A stretch of 64,000 nt of DNA, taken from DDH964 sp963763205. Lineage in GTDB: Bacteria > Desulfobacterota > Desulfuromonadia > Desulfuromonadales > DDH964. Position numbers and translations under genes: made by a program. Shown piece after piece: positions 1 through 8,879 of the stretch. A model generated the notes under the pieces. The model was given only the letters and a program-made list of their open reading frames with translations. It did not search any database and was not told the origin of the DNA. Numbering within the stretch: position 1 is the stretch's first letter; each line of letters begins with the position of its first letter. The stretch is from NCBI GenBank assembly GCA_963763205.1, contig CAVXNQ010000003.1:1-64000 (forward strand). The letters are read 5' to 3'.

Positions 1-32
1 TGATCGCCCGTCGTTTGTCAAGGACTGCCGCG

Positions 33-61
33 TTGACAAGGGGGCCGACCACGGGTAGGAT
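33..61 (+). promoter_or_regulatory. Sigma-70 promoter for the DUF507 pair
   Basis: TTGACA at 33-38 and TAGGAT at 56-61 are separated by 17 bp, close to the housekeeping consensus. It sits about 45 bp before the GTG start at 107. Confidence 0.6.
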
Positions 62-106
62 GACATCGGTTTTTTCCAAGTTTTTGACCTCTTACAGGAG
101 CCCGGG

Positions 107-385
107 GTGAAATTCGGAGAGGAACAGCAGCAGCGCCTGGCCGCCGCCCTGCTCAGCGCCCTGCTCGATTCGGGGGTGGCGGTGCTCAAGGCGGAGCGGG
201 GCGTGGCCCGTGCAAGGATCGCCGCCATCATCCGCCGGGAACTGGAGGGGGAGCAGGACCTCGATCGCGAGGCCGAGCAGCTGCTGGCGGCTCACCTGAA
301 AAACGCGCCCCCCGGCGTTGACCGCCACAAACTGCTGCAGATGATCAGGAAGCGTCTGGCCGATGAACGCGGGGAGGGGCAATGA
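107..385 (+). CDS. DUF507 family protein, first copy
   Basis: A 92-residue, charged, mostly helical protein that starts with GTG just after an AGGAG ribosome site. Length and composition match the DUF507 family, which is common in Deltaproteobacteria and has no assigned function. It has no signal peptide or membrane segment, so it is probably cytoplasmic. It overlaps the next gene by 4 bp (ATGA at 382-385), so the two are translationally coupled and may form a heterodimer. The pair lies directly upstream of groESL but has its own promoter. The family call comes from overall resemblance, not from a catalytic motif. Confidence 0.7.
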   Translation: MKFGEEQQQRLAAALLSALLDSGVAVLKAERGVARARIAAIIRRELEGEQDLDREAEQLLAAHLKNAPPGVDRHKLLQMIRKRLADERGEGQ

Positions 386-648
386 ACTTTTCCGAAGCAC
401 GCATTTCCCAGCTTGCCCATCGGATCAAGGACGGCCTGTGGCGCGACGACCTGGTCGACTACCGCGATGAGGGGCGGGCGCTGCAGGTGCTCAAGACGAC
501 CATCTCCCGCCTGCTGGCCGCTGAGCAAGAGGTCGACCGGCTGGTGCGGGACCGGTTGCAGCGCCAGCACCAGGTTCCCGGCAGCCGGGAGTGGCAACTC
601 CTCTACGAGCGCTACGTGCGGGAGGAAATGAACAAGCGCAAAGGGTAA
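382..648 (+). CDS. DUF507 family protein, second copy
   Basis: An 88-residue paralogue of the preceding gene, starting inside its stop codon. Shared features are the aliphatic helix around 'LKTTISRLLAAEQEVDRLV' and the basic C-terminal end. Tandem DUF507 genes are a known arrangement in Geobacter relatives. No function can be read from the sequence. The stop is followed by about 190 bp without a gene before the groESL promoter. Confidence 0.7.
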   Translation: MNFSEARISQLAHRIKDGLWRDDLVDYRDEGRALQVLKTTISRLLAAEQEVDRLVRDRLQRQHQVPGSREWQLLYERYVREEMNKRKG

Positions 649-840
649 GTGATCCCAGCCGGGGGGGCAGCTCGTTGCGGCCACCAAAGGCTTCTTCCCC
701 CGCGATCGCCGGATAGCGCCACGTTGCCCCCCCCTTCCTCCCCGTGATTTCCCCACCAGGGCCCCATCGGGGTGATCCCCGCTCCCCGTGGGAATGGTCC
801 TGCCAGGGCTGCCCGCCGCCGGAAAATTTCCATAAACCCC

Positions 841-868
841 TTGACATTCTTTCCCCGCTGATTATATT
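841..868 (+). promoter_or_regulatory. groESL sigma-70 promoter
   Basis: TTGACA at 841-846 and TATATT at 863-868 are 16 bp apart. The CIRCE operator lies immediately downstream, so HrcA bound there would block transcription initiation. Confidence 0.8.
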
Positions 869-880
869 AAGGCCCAGCTG

Positions 881-907
881 TTAGCACTCGCCAGCTGTGA
901 GTGCTAA
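881..907 (+). promoter_or_regulatory. CIRCE operator (HrcA binding site)
   Basis: TTAGCACTC at 881-889 and GAGTGCTAA at 899-907 form the exact 9-9-9 CIRCE inverted repeat. It overlaps the expected transcription start of groESL. HrcA itself is not encoded in this window. Heat-shock induction of groESL by HrcA release is the established role of this element. Confidence 0.97.
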
Positions 908-1033
908 CGGGGCCGTGGAAGGCTTGGTTCGTTTGCCGGTTTCGAACGCGAGCCTTTTTCATTTGGGTTGTCGTCAAACGGGGCACAGCCCCCTCATTCC
1001 ATCCATTAGTGTACAGGAAAGGAGCATCTCGTC

Positions 1034-1324
1034 ATGAACATCAGACCGTTGCACGACCGCATCATCGTCGAGCGTCTCGAGGAAGAGACCAAGACCGCCG
1101 GGGGCCTGATCATCCCCGATACCGCCAAGGAAAAACCCCAGCAGGGGAAGGTTGTCGCCGTTGGTAAGGGGAAGAAGACGGAGGACGGCAAAGTCCTGCC
1201 CCTGGACGTCAAGGTTGGGGACAAGGTGCTGTTCGGCAAATACTCCGGCACCGAGATCAAGATCGAAGGCCAGGAATTCCTGATGATGCGCGAGGACGAC
1301 ATCCTCGGCGTCGTCGAGAAGTAA
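1034..1324 (+). CDS. groES: Co-chaperonin GroES
   Basis: A 96-residue protein of the usual GroES size. It has the N-terminal 'MNIRPLHDRIIV' strand, the mobile-loop region 'EETKTAGGLIIPDTAKEKPQ' and the C-terminal 'DILGVVE' strand. It caps GroEL as a heptamer in the cytoplasm during ATP-driven folding. The ATG at 1034 follows an AGGAAAGGAGC ribosome site. It is the first gene of the CIRCE-controlled operon, 33 bp before groEL. Confidence 0.98.
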   Translation: MNIRPLHDRIIVERLEEETKTAGGLIIPDTAKEKPQQGKVVAVGKGKKTEDGKVLPLDVKVGDKVLFGKYSGTEIKIEGQEFLMMREDDILGVVEK

Positions 1325-1357
1325 TCCATTCATTTCCCGCAAGGAGGAAACATAGAC

Positions 1358-3019
<1,662 letters not shown>

Positions 3020-3044
3020 CCCGACCCAACGCCGCCACTACGGA

Positions 3045-3085
3045 AACAGCAAAGCCCTCCGGTCACCCCGGGGGGCTTTGCTGTT
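3045..3085 (+). terminator. groESL terminator
   Basis: AACAGCAAAGCCC and GGGCTTTGCTGTT pair across a short GC-rich loop directly after groEL. The ascending arm ends in CTGTT rather than a long T-run, but the 13-bp stem is strong. Confidence 0.8.
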
Positions 3086-3502
3086 CTGGCTCGCTTAGTC
3101 TTTCACCGAGGTTCCGGTCGGCTAGGCGCCCGTCGGACTATCCATGAGCCGGCTGCAAATCCGGCCGTTTGGTCCGGATTTCAGCTCCTTTTCAACCCAT
3201 AGCTGCGGTTAATGGCGCTCAGACGAGATCGTGTCTGTCCTCAGCCAGCCAACTTTTCGCTTCAGCCCGCAGAGTCCGACAGGCTTCCCGGCGCAACGGA
3301 TGGTATAATGCATTCCAATTTTGAATCCATAGCTGTTGCGGATGACCGGGTATCACCGGAAAAAGATGTCCGAATCCGGAGAATGTGGGACTATGGGAAG
3401 GCACTCGATGGTTTGTGAGGAAACCCCGAATTGCGGAACATGCTCGCTTTTCCCCATGCCAACCCGCCGTCGGCCCGATTCCATCCCGGGAGGAAATCCA
3501 TT
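3086..3502 (+). promoter_or_regulatory. Intergenic region with extended -10 promoter
   Basis: A perfect TATAAT at 3304-3309 is preceded by TGG, giving an extended -10 element; no good -35 is visible. It would transcribe the pseudopilin gene with a leader of about 190 nt. The leader contains short GC-rich hairpins around 3335-3385. An open frame at 3212-3418 has no ribosome site or recognisable content and is not called as a gene. Confidence 0.45.
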
Positions 3503-4126
3503 TTGAATAGCCGCCGGTTTCTGCAGAACCAGCGTGGAATAACTCTCCTCATCGTGCTCATCATGGTGGTCGTCCTCGGGCTGACCCTGGGAATTGCCGG
3601 CTCGACCTGGAAGACGATTGTGCAGCGGGCCAGGGAGGAGCAGCTCTTGTGGGTCGGGGATCAATACCGCCGAGCTATCGAAAGTTATTTCGAAACCGCC
3701 CAGGCGGGGGTGCCGGGAACCTATCCGCACAGCCTGGACGATCTGCTGAAGGACCCGCGTTTTCCGCAGACCGTGCGCCACATCCGCAAACTCTACAAGG
3801 ACCCCATGACCGGCAAGGATTTCGAACCCGTCCGGGCCGGTGGGGCGGTCACCGGAACCGCCGGGATCGGCGAAGGGACCGGCGGGATCATCGGGGTGCG
3901 CAGCACCAGCCAGCAGGAACCATTCAAAAAAGACGGCTTCCCCGAGGAATATGCCGATTTCAGAAAAGCGCAGCGGTACAGCGACTGGGCGTTCGTTTAC
4001 CGGCCAAGTCCCGCCCAGCCGAACCAGGGTGGCAGCCAAACACCGGGGACCGGACAGAACCGGGCGACGGGAGGGCTGCCCGGCCAGGGAGGCATTCCCC
4101 TCGGCTCGGGAATCCCCCCGCAGTAG
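3503..4126 (+). CDS. Type II secretion/type IV pilus pseudopilin-like protein
   Basis: The TTG at 3503 is chosen because GGGAGGA lies 8 bp upstream and the protein then begins with a short basic leader and the prepilin site 'QRG/ITLLIVLIM'. A single hydrophobic helix follows, as in class III leaders cleaved by PilD. The usual Glu at mature position 5 is absent (Ile instead), a feature of some minor pseudopilins. The globular part is about 170 residues and ends in a Gly/Pro/Gln-rich tail. No other secretion genes are nearby, so its assembly partners are elsewhere. An earlier in-frame start would add an unlikely 24-residue extension. Confidence 0.7.
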   Translation: MNSRRFLQNQRGITLLIVLIMVVVLGLTLGIAGSTWKTIVQRAREEQLLWVGDQYRRAIESYFETAQAGVPGTYPHSLDDLLKDPRFPQTVRHIRKLYKDPMTGKDFEPVRAGGAVTGTAGIGEGTGGIIGVRSTSQQEPFKKDGFPEEYADFRKAQRYSDWAFVYRPSPAQPNQGGSQTPGTGQNRATGGLPGQGGIPLGSGIPPQ

Positions 4127-4340
4127 CCTGCGCGGATCGGTTTTTCCCCCTTGCGGCCATCACCTTCATGCTTACTCCGCAGGGCGCCTCTGGGGTTTCC
4201 GCCGCCATGCCGTGCCGCGGAATCTGCCCCTCCCGCGACCCGTCCCGCCGGGGAAATTTTCTCCCCAGCGGTCGGCTTTTTACGGCGGATGCGCTATGCT
4301 TGCCGGTAGCTCAGACCTCTACCATCTACGGGTAAACGCC

Positions 4341-6638
4341 ATGAAGAATCTGCTGGGAAGCGTCATCGCACTCCTGATCGTCGGCTGGGTTTTGCCGTCG
4401 GCGGGGCTTTGTTCCGCCTTCGGGACGGTCATCCAGCCGGAGCTTGCCGGGCGGCTGCAGCAATCCTCCCCGGGGGAGACGTTGCCGGTCATCGTTCGTT
4501 TGGCGGAGCCGCTGTCGGTCCACACCCTGGCGGTCCCGCCAGGCGTGCGGGGAACGGCCCGGGCCCAAGCCCGCGCCGCCCTGGTCCGTGCCCTCCGCGC
4601 GCGTGCTGAAGCCAGCCAGCTGCCCCTGCGCGACCTGCTGCGGAAGCGGGGGCTGCCCGCACCCAAAGACCTGTGGCTGATCAACGGTCTGGCGCTCCCT
4701 GCCACCCCGGCCCTGATCGAGGAGCTGGCACAGCGGCCGGAGGTCGCTTCGGTCGACCTCGACGCCGTCATCCAGGTGCCGCGCGTGGTCACCGCCGCGG
4801 ATACCGACCGGAACCTCATCGAAGACAATATCGACCTGGTTGACGCCCCGGCGCTGTGGGCCTCCGGGTTTACCGGGCAGGGCGTCACGGTGGCCATCGT
4901 CGATTCGGGGGTGGATTCCCAGCATGCCGACCTGGGTCCCCGCTGGCGCGGCGGCACCGACAGCTGGTTCAACGCCGTGGCGGCCAACTGCGGCAACTCC
5001 CAAGTGACCTGCGCCACCAGCTGCGATACCGACACCACCCAGCCCTGCGACTATCTCGATACCCAGGGGGTCGCTCACGGCACCGCCGTGGCCGGAGTGC
5101 TGGTCGGGGGCAGCGCCACCGGGACCGCTATCGGCGTGGCGCCGGGGGTCAAATGGATCGCGGCGAAGATCTTCGACAGCAACGACAGTGCCCCGTTGAG
5201 TCTCATCCACCAGGCCTTCGCCTGGCTGCTCGACCCGGACGGCAACCCGGCCACGGACGATGCGCCGGACGTGGTCAACAACTCCTGGGGATTCGAAAGC
5301 TCTGCAGGCCAGTGCAGCACCGAGTTCCAGGCCGACGTGCAGGCCCTCCGCGATGCGGGGATTGCCGTGGTCTTTGCCGCCGGCAACATCGATCCCGGGC
5401 CCGCCGGACCGGGCAGCAGCATTTCTCCGGCCAACAACAGCAACGCCTTCGCCGTGGGCTCGGTGGGGACGGGATCGCCGTCGAGTATCGACTTCTCCCA
5501 GGTCAGCACCTTCAGTTCCCGCGGGCCCTCGGCCTGTGACGGCACCATCTTTCCCGAGGTCGTGGCCCCCGGCTATTTCGTCAAAACCGCCGACCTGAGT
5601 TCCGCCGCCGTTCCCAATGCCTCCCGGACGATTTCCGGGACCTCCTTTGCGGCGCCCCATGCCGCCGGGGTGATGGCGCTCCTGTTGAGCGCCTTCCCCG
5701 GCACCCCGGTGGCCGAGCTGGAATCCGCCCTGATGCAGTCGGCGGTCGATCTCGGTACCGCCGGGCCGGACAACGACTACGGCTATGGCCGGATCGACGC
5801 CCTGACGGCATACACTTTCCTGAACGCCGCGCCGGCCATCGAGGTAACGGATTCCAGGGCGCCCACCGCCGACGGCATTCTCGCCTTCGGTCACATTTCT
5901 CCCGGCACGACCGCCAGCGGAACCGTCCGCATCCGCAATGCCGGCGCCGCCGCCCTCGCCCTGGGGAGCATCGATTTCAGCGGCGTCGCGGCGCCCTTTG
6001 CCGTGACCGCCGATCCGTGCAGCAATACCGTCCTGAACCCCGACCAGGCCTGCACCCTCAGCATCAGTTTTGCGCCTGCGGTTCTCGGTGAATTCAGCGG
6101 CAGCTTCGCCATCCCCTCGAATGATCCCGACCAGCCACAGGTGACAGTGGCCCTGAGCGGTTTCGGCAATACCCCGCCGCTGGCGCCGCAGCCACAATCC
6201 CCGGCCAATGGGGCGACGGTGAGCGACCCGGTGACTTTCACCTGGCTGCCGGCCAGTGACGCCGACGGTGACGCGGTAACCCAGGCGCTGGTCGTTTCGC
6301 CCCACCCCGACTTCAGCGTGGCCGATACTATCCCGGTCGATTCCGTCCCGCCGGTCACGCCGCTGGCCCTCGGTGCCGGCGGCCTGCTGCTGGGCGTCCT
6401 CGGGCTGACCTTGGCACAGGGCCGCCGGCGCTGGGTTCTGCTGCTGCTGGCGGGCGGCCTATTGCTGGCGCCGGTGGCTTGCGGTGGCGGGGGCGGGGGA
6501 GGCACACCGCCGCCGAACACCCAGTCCGCAACCCTGTCCGGATTTACCTCCGGGGTCACCTATTACTGGAAGATGACCGCCACGGACAGCCGCGGCGCGG
6601 TGACGGAAAGTGCGGCAAGGACCTTCACGGACCGTTAG
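4341..6638 (+). CDS. Secreted S8 (subtilisin-like) serine protease with ASH and split FN3 domains
   Basis: A 765-residue exported protease. It has a signal peptide at residues 1-28 and a propeptide-like region. The catalytic triad motifs are 'VAIVDSGVDSQHAD' (Asp), 'HGTAVAGVLVGG' (His) and 'ISGTSFAAPHAAGVMAL' (Ser). After the protease comes an ASH-type beta domain of the choice-of-anchor kind (about residues 495-605), then a fibronectin-III-like domain. The FN3 domain is interrupted by two hydrophobic segments around 'LALGAGGLLLGVLGL' and 'WVLLLLAGGLLLAPVACGG', and its remaining strand ('VTYYWKMTATDSRG') follows. The ATG at 4341 is chosen because it starts the signal peptide. It is probably a surface or secreted degradative enzyme; the substrate is unknown. 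Confidence 0.88.
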   Translation: MKNLLGSVIALLIVGWVLPSAGLCSAFGTVIQPELAGRLQQSSPGETLPVIVRLAEPLSVHTLAVPPGVRGTARAQARAALVRALRARAEASQLPLRDLLRKRGLPAPKDLWLINGLALPATPALIEELAQRPEVASVDLDAVIQVPRVVTAADTDRNLIEDNIDLVDAPALWASGFTGQGVTVAIVDSGVDSQHADLGPRWRGGTDSWFNAVAANCGNSQVTCATSCDTDTTQPCDYLDTQGVAHGTAVAGVLVGGSATGTAIGVAPGVKWIAAKIFDSNDSAPLSLIHQAFAWLLDPDGNPATDDAPDVVNNSWGFESSAGQCSTEFQADVQALRDAGIAVVFAAGNIDPGPAGPGSSISPANNSNAFAVGSVGTGSPSSIDFSQVSTFSSRGPSACDGTIFPEVVAPGYFVKTADLSSAAVPNASRTISGTSFAAPHAAGVMALLLSAFPGTPVAELESALMQSAVDLGTAGPDNDYGYGRIDALTAYTFLNAAPAIEVTDSRAPTADGILAFGHISPGTTASGTVRIRNAGAAALALGSIDFSGVAAPFAVTADPCSNTVLNPDQACTLSISFAPAVLGEFSGSFAIPSNDPDQPQVTVALSGFGNTPPLAPQPQSPANGATVSDPVTFTWLPASDADGDAVTQALVVSPHPDFSVADTIPVDSVPPVTPLALGAGGLLLGVLGLTLAQGRRRWVLLLLAGGLLLAPVACGGGGGGGTPPPNTQSATLSGFTSGVTYYWKMTATDSRGAVTESAARTFTDR

Positions 6639-6652
6639 CAACCTGCCAGGGT

Positions 6653-6695
6653 AAAACGCCGCAGCCCTCCCGGGAGGGGAGGGCTGCGGCGTTTT
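6653..6695 (+). terminator. Terminator between convergent genes
   Basis: An 18-bp perfect stem (arms 6653-6670 and 6678-6695) begins with AAAA and ends with TTTT. It works in both directions and serves the protease gene and the leftward PP-loop gene. Confidence 0.9.
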
Positions 6696-6714
6696 CGATC
6701 CATCCTGGGGGGGG

Positions 6715-7692
6715 TCAGCTTACCTGCAGCTTCAGGCAGCAGGCCCGCTCCAACGGCGCCACCCGCAGCGATACGGACCCTTCCTTTGCCTGCTGAATAA
6801 TTTCGACCTCAGCTTCGCCCTGCCCCTTGCCGTAGGCGGCCACGATACCCCCGGCCCGTTCCAGATCGGTTGGCGTGGGGCGGCCGCTGACCAGGCCCAG
6901 CGGGCCGGAGAAGTCGGCGGCGCGCAGCAGCAGGTCTTCACTGCGCACCAGTGCCGTGATGGCCTCGTTGTCCCCCTCATTGCGCCCCAGCGTCAACTTG
7001 GCCGACGATGAAAGCCGGAACTGGCGGCCCACCTTGAGCAGTTCGACATCCGTCGGTGTTGCCGCGGGATGGTGGGTGAAGAGATCGCGCAGCCGGCCGA
7101 TGAACGATTTTTCGGTGAGCAGGCAGCCGCCTCCCGAGGAAGGATACTCGTGCAGACCCCATTCCCGGGCCAGCTCGGCCTGGCGGCGGCGCGACCGGCC
7201 CTGAATGTCCAACAACTGCTCCCGGTCGACCAGGCCGGCCTCCTCCATGGGGGTCGGCGGCAGCAATCTGGCGCTCAGGGGGCGCAGAATCCGGTCCCGC
7301 AGTCCTGAGTGTTTGGCCACCGTCTGCAGGGCGGTCAGATTCTGGCTCATCGGCCGCTGGCCGAGGACCTCGCCGGAGAAGAGGAAATCGAAGCCCGCCG
7401 CGGCCATCCGCTCTCCGGCGAGGCGAAACATCATGGCGTGACAGTCGATGCAGGGATTGAGATTCCTGCCGTAACCGTAACGGGGGTTCTTCACCATTTC
7501 GAGGTGGATGTCGGAGATGTCGCTGACGATCAGCGGCACCTCCATCTGCTCGGCGGCCTTGCGGGCCCTACCGGCCCCGAAGAAGGGGGTGGCGAAGGCG
7601 ATGCAGGTGACATCGACCCCCTGGCGTTTGAGGGTCAGGGCGGCCAGGCTGCTGTCGAGGCCGCCGGAGAGAAGTCCCAGTGCTTTGCTCAT
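6715..7692 (-). CDS. PP-loop ATPase of the MnmA/ThiI-like tRNA thiolation type
   Basis: A 325-residue protein. The N-terminal PP-loop 'LLSGGLDSSLAALTL' binds and pyrophosphorylates ATP. A Cys pair 'NPCIDCHAMMF' resembles the MnmA active-site region, and a further 'SSGGGCLLTE' segment holds another Cys. The last third looks like an NFACT-R/DUF814-type RNA-binding domain. Proteins of this design in Geobacter relatives are named tRNA thiouridylases, but the exact modified position is not known to me. The start at 7692 is chosen over an upstream in-frame extension because it begins directly at the adenylation domain. Confidence 0.7.
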   Translation of the reverse strand: MSKALGLLSGGLDSSLAALTLKRQGVDVTCIAFATPFFGAGRARKAAEQMEVPLIVSDISDIHLEMVKNPRYGYGRNLNPCIDCHAMMFRLAGERMAAAGFDFLFSGEVLGQRPMSQNLTALQTVAKHSGLRDRILRPLSARLLPPTPMEEAGLVDREQLLDIQGRSRRRQAELAREWGLHEYPSSGGGCLLTEKSFIGRLRDLFTHHPAATPTDVELLKVGRQFRLSSSAKLTLGRNEGDNEAITALVRSEDLLLRAADFSGPLGLVSGRPTPTDLERAGGIVAAYGKGQGEAEVEIIQQAKEGSVSLRVAPLERACCLKLQVS

Positions 7693-7800
7693 AATAATCC
7701 TTCCATATACCTGACTTTTCTGCTGTTGTAAGAGCGGAAAATATACCATGACCGCCCTGATCGATTCAAGCGCGCTGCGCCGCGAAGACGGCAATTCGCC

Positions 7801-7830
7801 TTGACAATTTCGCGGTGGCTTTGCCAGAAT
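7801..7830 (+). promoter_or_regulatory. Putative promoter for a short RNA or pilT-fragment transcript
   Basis: TTGACA at 7801-7806 and CAGAAT at 7825-7830 are spaced by 18 bp. There is no open frame for more than 170 bp downstream, only structured GC-rich sequence. Confidence 0.45.
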
Positions 7831-7836
7831 AACGCC

Positions 7837-7985
7837 CATTGAAGCGACGAACTCCGGCCTCCCGGGACGAAACGCAGCGGCTTTCTCCGTCCTTCAGGTC
7901 GCGTGCCGGCAAGGAGTGCGGGATTGCCGTAATCGACAGCTCCCCCGGGTGATGCCCGCTAAGCCCGGTTGGCGGGTTTTTCGTG
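7837..7985 (+). ncRNA. Candidate structured RNA or leader ending in a terminator-like hairpin
   Basis: The stretch contains a hairpin with arms CGGCAA (7907-7912) and TTGCCG (7924-7929). It closes with a CCCGC/GCGGG stem followed by TTTTT near 7976-7981. Together with the promoter at 7801 it could make a transcript of about 145 nt. I compared it by eye with the c-di-GMP, cobalamin and molybdenum-cofactor riboswitches and could not match any of them with confidence. Confidence 0.3.
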
Positions 7986-8010
7986 TCCGGGGGCAGGGGT
8001 CCCGTAAACC

Positions 8011-8259
8011 AGAGGTGCCGATGGCAAAAATCGGGTGGCGGCCCTGGAAATCCTCACCGGCAATCCGGCGGTCATTAACCTGATCCGCGAGGGAAAGACC
8101 TTCCAGATTCCCTCGATCATGCAGACCGCCCGCGGCGAGGGGATGCAGATGATGGACCAGCACATCCTGGAACTGCTCAAGGCCCGGCGAATCGACGCCG
8201 GAGAGGCGCATCGCTGCGCCGCCGACAAGCGGACCTTCGAATCCTTTCTTGCCAAATAG
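8011..8259 (+). pseudogene. C-terminal fragment of a PilT-type twitching ATPase
   Basis: The frame encodes 'RVAALEILTGNPAVINLIRE' followed by 'IPSIMQTARGEGMQMMDQHI' and a C-terminal helix. This is the last 75 or so residues of PilT, including the region of the AIRNLIRE motif that PilT needs for retraction. The Walker A, Asp box, Walker B and His box regions are missing. An in-frame stop lies just upstream at 8005-8007. Either it is a remnant or it is translated from GTG 8035 as a stand-alone PilT tail. No other pilus gene lies next to it. Confidence 0.65.
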
Positions 8260-8359
8260 TATTCAGGCGCGGGAAAACGGCTATCATTGTTTCACGGGCA
8301 CTGCCGTCTGTGGACTGGGTTGGCCACGTTCGACTTCCCCGCAAAAGGAACGGTTTCCC

Positions 8360-8758
8360 ATGGAAGAGTTCTGCAACTACGGCTTCGGCAAGACCGTCGA
8401 TCTCGATTTTCCGGCCGCCGTCGAGAAGGTCCGGACCCTGCTGGGCAAGCAGGGTTTCCGGGTTCTGAGCACCATCGATCTGCAGCGGGATCTGCAAACG
8501 GCGCTGGGGATAACCTTCCGCCGTTACCTGATTCTCGGCGCCTGCAACGCCGACTTTGCCTATCAGGCTTTTACCGCCGACCCCAATATCGGTCTGCTGC
8601 TTCCCTGCAACGTGATCGTGTATGAAACCGATGCCGGGCAGGTCCAGGTGATGGCCATGGACCCGGTGCATGTCATGGAATTGGTACGGAAGCCGGAAGC
8701 GGTCGAGGTGACCATGGAGGTCAAGGAAAAGCTGGAAGCGGTCATGGCCGAACTTTAG
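8360..8758 (+). CDS. DUF302 domain protein
   Basis: A 132-residue protein with the DUF302 fold signature: an N-terminal strand and helix, then 'YLILGACNADFAYQAF', 'IGLLLPCNVIVYE' and a C-terminal helix. It has no signal peptide and is probably cytoplasmic. DUF302 proteins may bind a small ligand or metal, but their function is unknown. The ATG at 8360 opens the conserved domain. It is a single-gene unit with its own terminator. Confidence 0.8.
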   Translation: MEEFCNYGFGKTVDLDFPAAVEKVRTLLGKQGFRVLSTIDLQRDLQTALGITFRRYLILGACNADFAYQAFTADPNIGLLLPCNVIVYETDAGQVQVMAMDPVHVMELVRKPEAVEVTMEVKEKLEAVMAEL

Positions 8759-8782
8759 GGCTGGTACACCTGCCAGACTACG

Positions 8783-8817
8783 AGGCCCGGAGGCGCCGAT
8801 CGCCTGCCGGGCCTTTG
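8783..8817 (+). terminator. Terminator after the DUF302 gene
   Basis: AGGCCCGG (8783-8790) pairs with CCGGGCCT, followed by TTGTCTTT. An inner stem GGCG/CGCC strengthens it. Confidence 0.75.
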
Positions 8818-8879
8818 TCTTTGGGCCTATCTGCTCCTTGGAAAGACGCTTCGCTGCAGGGCGTGGCGAAACAGGAGAA

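Noticed and set aside
3212..3418. 68-codon open frame between groEL and the pseudopilin gene
   Set aside because: No ribosome site, no recognisable content, and an extended -10 promoter lies inside it.
7837..7985. c-di-GMP, cobalamin or molybdenum-cofactor riboswitch
   Set aside because: A few short matches were seen, but the conserved cores of these classes could not be placed in order by eye.
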